A stretch of DNA of 33,727 nucleotides from Verrucomicrobiales bacterium (lineage in GTDB: Bacteria > Verrucomicrobiota > Verrucomicrobiia > Verrucomicrobiales > V1-33). The notes beneath the pieces are model-generated. The model searched no databases. It saw nothing but the letters and a program-made list of their open reading frames with translations, and was not told the origin of the DNA. The position numbers were made by a program, and so were the translations under genes. Positions 1 through 8,297 of this stretch are shown here, in pieces; within the stretch, counting starts at the first letter, position 1, and each line of letters opens with the position of its first letter. Location of the stretch: positions 1-33,727 of the forward strand of contig CANHUG010000007.1 in NCBI GenBank assembly GCA_947462995.1. The letters run 5' to 3'.

Positions 1-2
1 TC

Positions 3-818
3 CGCGACCTCCGCTTCGCATGGGAAGAAATGCCCCAGCAGGTCCTCGATCAGCAGCAGCAGAAGGTCCGCGACAGTCTCCGCAGCGCCCTCATCCGCTG
101 GGCCACCGAAGCCGGTGAAGCCTCCGACTACACCGACAACCTCCCCCTCCAGTGCCTCCACCCCACCGGCCACTGGTACGAATTCCCTAACCTGCTCCGC
201 AACGGCGAACTCGCCGCCCTCGTCCGCAAGCGCCCGCAGCTCCAGTACCTTCTCCTCCACAACGTCGATACCCTCGGCGCTGACCTCGACCCCGGCATCC
301 TCGGCTGGCACATCCAGTCAGAGGCCTGTCTCTCCTTCGAAGTCATCACCCGCAGGCTCGAAGACCGCGGCGGCGGCCTCGCCCGCGTCAACGGCCGCCC
401 GCGTCTCGTCGAAGGCCTCGCCATGGCCCGCGAAGAAGACGAATTCCGTCTCTCCTTCTACAACTCCATGACCACATGGATCCATCTCGATAAACTCCTC
501 GCCGTCTTCGGCCTCGTCCGCGCCGACCTCGAAGATAAGGAAAAGGTCACTCAGGCCGTCCGTAATCTCGCCGCACGCATGCCCGCCTACATCACTCTCA
601 AGGATGTCAAAAAACGCTGGGGCCACGGCCAGGAAGACATCTTCCCAGTCATCCAGTTCGAAAAACTCTGGGGCGACATGTCCGCACTCCCCGACGTCGT
701 CTGCCGCTTCCCGGTCGTCCCGCGCTCCCGCGGCCAACAGCTCAAGGACCAGTCCCAACTCGACGGCTGGCTCCGCGATGGCTCCGCCGCCGCCGTCGCC
801 TCACTCTGCGAATGGTAA
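3..818 (+). CDS. UTP--glucose-1-phosphate uridylyltransferase (UDPGP family), 3' part; 5' end is outside the window
   Basis: The frame stays open to the window edge ([13 protein letters not shown]...). [33 protein letters not shown] and [14 protein letters not shown] resemble the eukaryote-type UGPase motifs (N[ID]DNLGA..., FNTNNLWINL). Confidence 0.75.
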   Translation, partial: RDLRFAWEEMPQQVLDQQQQKVRDSLRSALIRWATEAGEASDYTDNLPLQCLHPTGHWYEFPNLLRNGELAALVRKRPQLQYLLLHNVDTLGADLDPGILGWHIQSEACLSFEVITRRLEDRGGGLARVNGRPRLVEGLAMAREEDEFRLSFYNSMTTWIHLDKLLAVFGLVRADLEDKEKVTQAVRNLAARMPAYITLKDVKKRWGHGQEDIFPVIQFEKLWGDMSALPDVVCRFPVVPRSRGQQLKDQSQLDGWLRDGSAAAVASLCEW

Positions 819-825
819 CCGCCCC

Positions 826-1428
826 TCACCGCGGCCGCGCCATCGCAAACACATCACCCGTCCTGCAATACCAGTTAGGACTCTGCATCCGTCCCACCGG
901 CGCATAAACCCCGGGCGGTATCAGCAGGGTCTCCGGATCCATGATGCCGTCCCGCACATGCACCCGCAGCACGCGCCCGATCACCAGCCGGTTCCCCCCG
1001 AACTCAATCGTCGACCACTCCCGGCACTCTAACGCCACCGGCGCCTCCGCAATCCGCGGCGGCTTCACCACCGACGACGCCACCGCCGTCAGCCCCGCCG
1101 CCTCCAGTTCGTTCTCCCCAGGCGGCAACGACGCCGCACACGCATTCATCGCCGCCCCCATCGGCTCATCAATCAGGTGAACCACAAACTCCCCAGTCAG
1201 CCGCACGTTCCGCGCCGTGTCCTTCGGCACCCCCGGCCCGCGATTCCCAGGCGCTAACACCACCGCCGGAGGATCATCCCCGATCACATTGAAAAAACTG
1301 AACGGCGCTGCATTCACCCGCCCCTCCAGATCCACCGTCGTCACCAGCGCAATCGGCCGCGGCACCACCAGTCCCGCTAGGATCGTGTACGCCCGCTCCT
1401 CATGCTCGCCCTCCAGATCAAACTCCAT
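826..1428 (-). CDS. Flavin reductase family protein (FMN-binding split barrel)
   Basis: 200-aa ORF; RPIALVTTVDLEGRVNAAPFSFFNVIGDDPPAVVLAPGNR...KDTARNVRLTGEFVVHL is typical of the family. Confidence 0.85.
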   Translation of the reverse strand: MEFDLEGEHEERAYTILAGLVVPRPIALVTTVDLEGRVNAAPFSFFNVIGDDPPAVVLAPGNRGPGVPKDTARNVRLTGEFVVHLIDEPMGAAMNACAASLPPGENELEAAGLTAVASSVVKPPRIAEAPVALECREWSTIEFGGNRLVIGRVLRVHVRDGIMDPETLLIPPGVYAPVGRMQSPNWYCRTGDVFAMARPR

Positions 1429-1432
1429 AACC

Positions 1433-2062
1433 TTAAAGCGCCTTCAGCTTCAGATTCCGGAACTCGATCTTCATCGCCAGCCCGCCGTGAATCTGCAACC
1501 CGATCGGCCCCGCCGCACCATACCGCCCATCCCGGTACTCACTGACCTTCGTCCCGTTCAGATACACCGTCACCGTGTCCCCCTTCACCACCAGCCGGAA
1601 CGCGTTCCAATCCCCAACCTTCAACACTTTCCCAGCCTCCTTCGCCTGCCCAGCCTCAGGATACCCGCCCACATAAAACGACCCCGTCATGTCCTTCTTC
1701 AAACTCCGCGACACCCCGATCTGCAGCTGCAGATCCCCCGGAATCTTCTCATCCACCGTCCGCTTCCGCATCATGAACCCACTGTCAATCTCCCCCTCCC
1801 ACTTCGCCTCCGCCTCCAACTCGAAATCCCCATACTCCTTCTCAGTGTAAAGCATCGAACCCTTCTTCGCAGGATCATTCTCCCCCACCAAAACCCCATC
1901 CACCACTTTCCAAAATGGATTCGGCGTCGGCACCTTCCACCCCGTCAGATCCTTCCCGTTGAACAACACCTCCTCCCCTGGCGTCTCCGCCCAACCAGTC
2001 GCCGGAAAAAACCCAGCAGCCACTCCCAACCCGAAAACACGGCAGAATTCTTTGCGCTTCAT
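1433..2062 (-). CDS. Secreted DUF1080 (3-keto-disaccharide hydrolase-like) protein
   Basis: LFNGKDLTGWK...DFELEAEAKWEGEIDSGFMMR...GLQIHGG..IEFRNLKLK. The start is trimmed to MKRKEFCRVFGLGVAAGFFPATGWA (signal peptide), ATG at 2062, rather than the 2206 ORF start. Confidence 0.85.
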   Translation of the reverse strand: MKRKEFCRVFGLGVAAGFFPATGWAETPGEEVLFNGKDLTGWKVPTPNPFWKVVDGVLVGENDPAKKGSMLYTEKEYGDFELEAEAKWEGEIDSGFMMRKRTVDEKIPGDLQLQIGVSRSLKKDMTGSFYVGGYPEAGQAKEAGKVLKVGDWNAFRLVVKGDTVTVYLNGTKVSEYRDGRYGAAGPIGLQIHGGLAMKIEFRNLKLKAL

Positions 2063-2259
2063 ACCCCCATCCAAGCACCGCCCCTCCCCCTCGCCAACTC
2101 TTTCATCGCACGCGTTCCGGGGAGAAGTTTTCTTAAAAATTGAAACTAATCCGGCATGTTTAAAAACTTTATCTTGCCCGCCCGCCAGAATCCCATACCT
2201 TCCCACCAGCGGTCAGGACCCTCACCCCTGCCTCTCCCAATTTGTTGGTAACGAGGAAC

Positions 2260-2340
2260 GATCCCCCGGTCTGGTCGCCGGGCGGATCAATCAGCGGGCC
2301 TTCCCGGGCCGTTCTCCCGGAAAGGCCCGCCCCCTTTTCA
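2260..2340 (+). promoter_or_regulatory. Candidate structured 5' leader or small RNA: two consecutive hairpins followed by CCCCCTTTT
   Basis: Hairpin 1 is GATCC CCCGG-tctggtcg-CCGGG c GGATC (2260-2288). Hairpin 2 is GCGGGCCTTCCCGGG-ccgttct-CCCGGAAAGGCCCGC (2294-2330, 15-bp stem with one mismatch), then ccccctttt. It lies between divergent genes, upstream of the ATG at 2441. Confidence 0.45.
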
Positions 2341-2440
2341 CCCCACAGGCACTGCCTCCCGCCCATGCGCGACAGTTTCTGCCCTGGTCACACCCGCTTT
2401 CCCGCTTCCGCCAGCCGCCGCCCCATGCCATGCCTCCACC

Positions 2441-3976
2441 ATGCTGCGCCGCTCTCTCCCTTCGCTGTTCGCTCTCTCCCTCGCACTCCCCCTCTTCTCC
2501 GCCAGCGCCGCTGACCCGGAACCCGCTCGCCACTCCTTCCGCGATGTCGCCGGCTGGTCCGTCGGCATCCACCCCACCCTCGCCACCACCCAGACCGCCG
2601 CCACCGAGGAAGCCCTCTCCCTCCTCGAAATCCAGCTCCGCGCCATCGTCAAAGACCTCCCTCCCTCCGTCGTCACCAGACTCCGCCAGGTCCCGCTCTG
2701 GTTCTCACCCCCATACAAAGACTTCGGCCAACGCGCCGAATACCACCCCGGCGCCGACTGGCTCCGCGACAACGGCCGCAACCCAGCCATGGCCAAAGGC
2801 ATCGAGTTCTCCAACATTCCCACCTTCGCCGCGGAAACCCGCCGCATGCCCAACTTCGCCCTCCATGAACTCGCCCACGCCTACCACGACCGCGTCATCG
2901 GCTTCGATAACCCCGAAATCTTCAACGCATGGGCCGCCGCCAAAGCCTCCGGTAAATACGAACGCGTCAAACGCCGCGACAGCAATGGCAACGAACGCGA
3001 AGACCGCGCCTACGCCCTCACCGACCACAAGGAGTACTTCGCAGAATGCACCGAAGCCTACTTCTCCAAAAACGACTTCTTCCCCTTCACAAAACCAGAA
3101 CTCGCCGCCCACGACCCGCGCGCCCTCCGCGTCCTCGAACGCATCTGGAACATCCAGCCGCCCGCTCCCATCACCGCCCCACCGGCGGAAATGAAGCTCC
3201 CACCCTTCTACACCAAATTCATCAGCGCCTCCGGCTACCCCATGATCGCCTCCGACAAGGCCAGCGACTTCGCCCTCCGCGAAGCCGCCTACCTCTGCGA
3301 CCTCATGCTCGCCAAACGCCCGGACCTCCGCGACGCCATGATCAAAAGCGGCTCCCGCATGAACATCATCGCATGGAACGAATTCACCACCGACCTCCCG
3401 GACTTCGCACGCCTCCAACCCAAAAACTACTGGGACGCACGCGCCCGCGGCACCGGCGGCTCCGAAGACGACCCAGCCTGCTCCTCCGCTGAAGAAAACC
3501 TCCTCAGCTACGCCGGCGATCCCTACGCCACCGAAAGCATCTTCATCCACGAATTCGCCCACAACATCCACCTCCGCGGCGTCGTCGCAGTCGACCCCAC
3601 CTTCAACGACCGTCTCGAAAAAACCTTCCGCAAGGCCATCGACTCAGGCCTCTGGAAAAACTGCTACGCCGCCACCAATTCCGCAGAGTACTTCGCCGAA
3701 GGCGTCCAGTCATGGTTCGATAACAATCGCGAAAACGACAGCGTCCACAATCACGTCAACTCCCGCAAGGAACTCCTCGAATACGACCCGGGCCTCGCCG
3801 CTCTCTGCCTCGAGGTCTTCGGCGACACCGAACTCAGCTACACTAAGGCCCCCACCCGCCTCTACGGCCACCTCGCAGGCTACGATCCTTCCAAAGCCCC
3901 GGAATTCGTCTGGCCTGAACGTCTCCGCCCCATCCGCGACGGCATCAAACGCGAGGCCGCCAAGGATAAACAGTAA
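2441..3976 (+). CDS. Secreted protein with two putative zincin metalloprotease modules (HExxH...EYFAE twice)
   Basis: Signal peptide MLRRSLPSLFALSLALPLFSASAA. Module 1 has HELAH (aa 142-146) and KEYFAE. Module 2 has HEFAH (aa 370-374) and NSAEYFAE. Confidence 0.8.
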   Translation: MLRRSLPSLFALSLALPLFSASAADPEPARHSFRDVAGWSVGIHPTLATTQTAATEEALSLLEIQLRAIVKDLPPSVVTRLRQVPLWFSPPYKDFGQRAEYHPGADWLRDNGRNPAMAKGIEFSNIPTFAAETRRMPNFALHELAHAYHDRVIGFDNPEIFNAWAAAKASGKYERVKRRDSNGNEREDRAYALTDHKEYFAECTEAYFSKNDFFPFTKPELAAHDPRALRVLERIWNIQPPAPITAPPAEMKLPPFYTKFISASGYPMIASDKASDFALREAAYLCDLMLAKRPDLRDAMIKSGSRMNIIAWNEFTTDLPDFARLQPKNYWDARARGTGGSEDDPACSSAEENLLSYAGDPYATESIFIHEFAHNIHLRGVVAVDPTFNDRLEKTFRKAIDSGLWKNCYAATNSAEYFAEGVQSWFDNNRENDSVHNHVNSRKELLEYDPGLAALCLEVFGDTELSYTKAPTRLYGHLAGYDPSKAPEFVWPERLRPIRDGIKREAAKDKQ

Positions 3977-4002
3977 TCCCGGCAGCCACCGCGCCTCCCA
4001 CC

Positions 4003-5235
4003 TCAGCCCCTCGGTGCTGCCATCCGCTCCATCAGGCGCTGCTTCATGTCCTGCGGCATCGAACTGTCCTTCGACAACCAGCCCTTCGCCGCATCCGGCT
4101 CCCGCCGCGACCAATCCCGCGCGAGCCGGTACATCGTCTCGCCGCGCCGCTTGTCGTCACTGATCGTCCCCGCCCACGCAATCGCCGCCTCCGGATCCTT
4201 CTCCGCCACCTTGTACGCAAACCGCTCCCGCGGCTCATCCGTCTGCGGGGTCTTCGGAAAATTGTTCAACCACGCCCCGGCCTCGTTCGGATCGTTGTTC
4301 GCCCACCGCTCAATCAGCTCCGTCATCACCTTCGGCTTCGCCTCGTTGTCCGGCAAGGTCGTCGCCCACGCCGCCGCAGCCTTCGGATCCTTGTCCGCCA
4401 TCCGCGCCGCCAACCGGCTGATGATCCCGCTCTTGAAGGTCGAATCCTCGAGCCCACTCACAAAATCACGCGCACTATCAATCCCCCCCTGCTTCGTGTA
4501 CTGATCCAGCAGGGTATCCATCGCCCGGCCACGCGCATCACTCCGCTCCATCGTCAGCGCCAATCGCGACGCCGCCGCCAGATCGGTCTTCGCAATCGAC
4601 CCGATCGCCGACGAAAGATAATAATTCCCCTCATCCTTGTTCTCCGGCGGATGCGCATTCGCCCACGCCACCGCTTTGTCAGGATCCGTCTTCGCCCACG
4701 TCGCAATCGCCGTCGATCCCGCCCATCCCCCGCGCCAGTCACCCATCTTCGTCGCATAATCCAGCGCCGCTTCCGGATCCTTCTGCGCCCACACCGTCAT
4801 CAGCATGCTCATCTCCCGACCACGCTCCCGCGGATTGAAATCCTTCCCGAACGCACCCATCGCCGCCTCTAACTGCTCGTTCGTCGCCAGTCCCTTCACA
4901 AACGCCGTGTAAGCCTCCATCTTCTCCACAGGATCATCGATCGCAAAAATTTCCTCCACCCGCACCCCAATCTCCTCCTTCGTCATCTCCCGCACCGGCT
5001 TCACCCCCGGCAGCGCCGGCCCCGACTCCACCCCCGCACCCTTCCCAACACCGCCCGCCCCATTCCGGCTCCCAGCCTCCACCGCCGCCGCCACCACCGT
5101 CCGCCTCACCGATCCCGCCCCCGCCGCCAACCCCCCATTTCCACGCCACCACGCCCCGGCAGCAAATGCCGCCGCCGTGCAACCCGTCCACCCGGTAATC
5201 ATCAGAACTCGAGACGCTGTCATTTTCATACCCAT
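4003..5235 (-). CDS. Membrane-anchored or secreted protein with degenerate helical repeats (WAxxDPxxAxAWA type)
   Basis: 410-aa ORF with hydrophobic N-terminus (VLMITGWTGCTAAAFAAGAWW). Repeated units: WAQKDPEAALDYA, WAKTDPDKAVAWANAHP, MADKDPKAAAAWATTLP, WANNDPNEAGAWLNNFP, VAEKDPEAAIAWA, WSRREPDAAKGWL. Confidence 0.8.
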   Translation of the reverse strand: MGMKMTASRVLMITGWTGCTAAAFAAGAWWRGNGGLAAGAGSVRRTVVAAAVEAGSRNGAGGVGKGAGVESGPALPGVKPVREMTKEEIGVRVEEIFAIDDPVEKMEAYTAFVKGLATNEQLEAAMGAFGKDFNPRERGREMSMLMTVWAQKDPEAALDYATKMGDWRGGWAGSTAIATWAKTDPDKAVAWANAHPPENKDEGNYYLSSAIGSIAKTDLAAASRLALTMERSDARGRAMDTLLDQYTKQGGIDSARDFVSGLEDSTFKSGIISRLAARMADKDPKAAAAWATTLPDNEAKPKVMTELIERWANNDPNEAGAWLNNFPKTPQTDEPRERFAYKVAEKDPEAAIAWAGTISDDKRRGETMYRLARDWSRREPDAAKGWLSKDSSMPQDMKQRLMERMAAPRG

Positions 5236-5391
5236 AACTACGCCCCGAATCGCGCCCGCCGCCCCCCCGTTTTTCCCTACGTGTGCACGGGCGGCCTACC
5301 TTAACGGCTCATGATGAAGCCGCCCACATGGCGCCTACACCCCGGCAGACAATCGGTTGTCGAATCCCCGCCACCGCCCTAAGAACGCCCC

Positions 5392-7332
5392 ATGCGTCCC
5401 GCCCCTCCAATGGATGAACCGCCCTTCGCCGACCTCGCCGCGGCACCGGCGGTCACCTTGCCGCGTCCAGATTCCTCCATCTCGCTCCTCTCAGACGAAG
5501 AACGCGCCGAGTTCGCCAGTCTCGCCGACGCCTTCGCTCCACCAGCGCCTCCCAGCATCCTCACTGATGCTCCCGCCACCATCACCGCCGATTTCCTCGT
5601 CACCGATCCAATCGCCCCTCCTCCCGCCACCCTCCTCCCAGAGGCACCACCAATTCTCGTCCCCCCCTCGCTCCCGGAACCGCCAGTCGCTCCCGTCAGC
5701 ATCTCCCCCGCTCCCGTCGCCGCGGAACCGGTCGCACCTCCCGCCGAAGCACCCGCTCCTCCATCCACATCCCAGCCTTCTCCGGCCCTCAACCCAAACC
5801 TCGCCGCCCTCCTCCGCGCCGCTGCCCTCGCTGATCCGGATCCCACCACTCCCGAGGACCCTTCACCAGCTACCCCGCCAGCCACTCCCGCCCAGGAGTC
5901 ACCCCCGGCCTCCCCGCCCGCACACGCCACACCCACCCTACCCGGACCCCGCTCCTTCGACCCGGACTCCGACGTCGAACACCCCGCCATCTTCCTCGGC
6001 AATCTCGCCGCAAAACTCGCGTCACCCGGCCACTCCTCCCCTCCCCAATCCGATCCTCCTCCCGCAACCGACCCCTTCTCCCCGTCCACCTTCTTCGACC
6101 CCGGCCAGGAAGAAGACGCCGATGATCACTGGACGTCCCTCTCCGCACTCCTCAAATCCGACGCCCAACCAGATCCAGAAGATCCCCAAGCCAAGGCTGT
6201 CCCCGCTGTCATTCCAGACACCCCGGACTCCTCAGTCTCCACTCCTGCCACTGACGTTCCTCAGGAACCTAAACCCTTCCTCCCTCCCATCGTCACCCGC
6301 GCCGTCGCCGCCGCAGCTTCCGCCGCAGAACCATCCCCTCCAGCCCAAGATCTGCCTTCCGCACATCGAGCCACCGCCCCGGTGGCTTTGTATCCTTCCA
6401 CTGCCCCAGAACGGTTATCGAATCTGGATTTCGATGACGCCGAGGAATCAACCGGCAGCATCGGATTACTGATCGGTGGCGCCCTCCTCATCATCGCAGG
6501 CCTCTACCTCGCCACCGTCTCGGCCAGCGCCACCATCAGCGTCACCGGATCAACCCCTCCCCTCAGCACGGACATCCTCTCCATGTTCACCACCGGTGCC
6601 TCCTCCGCTCTCCTCCTCCTCCTCGGCACCGGAGCCGTCGCCTACCGCCGCTGGGCCCCTCCACTCATCCACGCCCTCGGCTGGATCCTCGTCCTCTTCA
6701 CTCTCACTTACGCCGGAACCGCCGCCGCCGTCGCCTTCTACCTCATGGGCGATTCCGGCAACGCCCCGTCCCTGCCCCAGGGCAGCGCCAGATTCCTCAT
6801 CATCGCCGCCATCGCAGGGCTCGCCATCCCACTAGCCTTCATCGGAATCGCCCAGCGCGACTCCGCCACCAAGGCCTGCGCCTCCACCTCAGCACTCCCC
6901 AGCTGGACCGACGAACGGCCCGTCCCCGTCCTCATGTCCTTCCTCGTCGGGATCTCCCTCGCCACCATCACTCTCTCTCTCGGCTTCGCAGGTTTCAACT
7001 TCCCAGCCTTCGGCGCCTTCACCCATCATTCCATCTCGCTTCCCGCATGGGCAGGCACCGGCGTCGTCTTCATCTTCGCCTCCCTCCTCGCCGCCGCTCA
7101 GCGTAAATCCGGCTGGTGGGCCCTCCTCCTCGCCTCTCTAACCCTCGGCACCGCCCTGTTCCTGACTTTCCACCAATCGCAGGCCGCAGGCTTCACCGAA
7201 GCCGCAGAACCCCGCACCGGCGGATCCCTCAACACCGCTCTCATCGCCGCTGGCTCTCTCCTCCCCGTCGTTCTCATCCTCCTCATGTCCCGTAAGTCGT
7301 TCGACCTCCAGTTGGACGACCACGACGCCTGA
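5392..7332 (+). CDS. Hypothetical membrane protein: long Pro/Ala-rich N-terminal region plus C-terminal multi-TM domain
   Basis: 646-aa ORF with C-ending codon preference like the other plus-strand genes. About 350 aa of P/A/S-rich sequence is followed by several hydrophobic helices (IGLLIGGALLIIAGLYLATV etc.). Confidence 0.7.
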   Translation: MRPAPPMDEPPFADLAAAPAVTLPRPDSSISLLSDEERAEFASLADAFAPPAPPSILTDAPATITADFLVTDPIAPPPATLLPEAPPILVPPSLPEPPVAPVSISPAPVAAEPVAPPAEAPAPPSTSQPSPALNPNLAALLRAAALADPDPTTPEDPSPATPPATPAQESPPASPPAHATPTLPGPRSFDPDSDVEHPAIFLGNLAAKLASPGHSSPPQSDPPPATDPFSPSTFFDPGQEEDADDHWTSLSALLKSDAQPDPEDPQAKAVPAVIPDTPDSSVSTPATDVPQEPKPFLPPIVTRAVAAAASAAEPSPPAQDLPSAHRATAPVALYPSTAPERLSNLDFDDAEESTGSIGLLIGGALLIIAGLYLATVSASATISVTGSTPPLSTDILSMFTTGASSALLLLLGTGAVAYRRWAPPLIHALGWILVLFTLTYAGTAAAVAFYLMGDSGNAPSLPQGSARFLIIAAIAGLAIPLAFIGIAQRDSATKACASTSALPSWTDERPVPVLMSFLVGISLATITLSLGFAGFNFPAFGAFTHHSISLPAWAGTGVVFIFASLLAAAQRKSGWWALLLASLTLGTALFLTFHQSQAAGFTEAAEPRTGGSLNTALIAAGSLLPVVLILLMSRKSFDLQLDDHDA

Positions 7333-7340
7333 ACCCTCCC

Positions 7341-8237
7341 ATGCCCGGCGATCCTATCACTTTCTTCAACCGCCACTCCGGCCGGCTCGAACAGGAATCC
7401 ATCTACGGCGAGGGCTTCCTCCGCGCCGCCTACGAAAACCCCATCGGCCGTCTCGTCGTCGCCGCACTCATCAAACGCGCCGCCTTCTCCCGCTGGTACG
7501 GCCGCCGCATGGACCAACCAGCCAGCCGCTCCAGAATCGCTCCCTTCATCGAACACTACCATCTCGACCCCGCGGAATTCGCAGACTCGCCCGACTCCTT
7601 CGCCACCTTCAACGACTTCTTCAGCCGCCGCCTCAACCCCGCCGCACGGCCCATCGACCCCAACCCTGCATCCGTCGTCTTCCCTGCCGACGGCCGCCAC
7701 CTCGGCTTCGCACGCGCCGACCAGATCAACAGCGTCTTCGTCAAAGGTCAGCAATTCAACCTCCCCGCGCTCCTCGGCAGTCACGAACTCGCCGCAAAAT
7801 ACGCCGCCGGCTCCCTCATCCTCAGCCGTCTCTGCCCGGTCGATTACCACCGCTTCCACTTCCCCTGCGCCGGAACCCCTGGCACCCCAACTCTCCTCGA
7901 CGGCCAACTCTACTCCGTCAGCCCCATCGCCCTCCGCCGCCGTCTCGCCTATCTCTGGGAAAACAAACGCGTCCTCACACGACTCGAAACCGATCGCTTC
8001 GGCACCGTCCTCCTCCTCGAAATCGGCGCCACCAACGTCGGCAGCATCGTCCAGTCCATGACGCCCGGCCAACCAGTCGCCAAAGGCGCAGAAAAAGGCA
8101 TGTTCCGCTTCGGCGGCTCCAGCACCATCACCATCTTCGAACCTGGCCGCGTCACCCTCGCCGACGACCTCCTCGCCCACAGCGCCCAATGCCGCGAACT
8201 CTACGCTCGCATGGGCTCCCCCATGGCCTCCGCCTGA
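7341..8237 (+). CDS. psd: Phosphatidylserine decarboxylase proenzyme
   Basis: FNDFFSRRLNPAARPID, FPADGR, VDYHRFHFP, and the C-terminal FGGSSTITIFEPGRV autocleavage motif. Confidence 0.92.
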   Translation: MPGDPITFFNRHSGRLEQESIYGEGFLRAAYENPIGRLVVAALIKRAAFSRWYGRRMDQPASRSRIAPFIEHYHLDPAEFADSPDSFATFNDFFSRRLNPAARPIDPNPASVVFPADGRHLGFARADQINSVFVKGQQFNLPALLGSHELAAKYAAGSLILSRLCPVDYHRFHFPCAGTPGTPTLLDGQLYSVSPIALRRRLAYLWENKRVLTRLETDRFGTVLLLEIGATNVGSIVQSMTPGQPVAKGAEKGMFRFGGSSTITIFEPGRVTLADDLLAHSAQCRELYARMGSPMASA

Positions 8238-8297
8238 CAATCCCGTGAAGGGCTCTAAGCACGGATCCTGACACCACCCATCCACGACAAGGCCGAC

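Noticed and set aside
1959-3194. 411-aa plus ORF overlapping the DUF1080 5' end and zincin gene
   Set aside because: P/S/T-rich out-of-frame translation of C-rich sequence crossing two better-supported genes.
2705-3571. 288-aa minus ORF inside the zincin gene
   Set aside because: V/G/E/A-rich antisense artefact; the plus-strand frame has signal peptide and HExxH motifs.
7098-8285. 395-aa minus ORF antisense to psd
   Set aside because: Shadow ORF rich in E/D/G/A and lacking a recognisable domain; the plus strand encodes clear phosphatidylserine decarboxylase.
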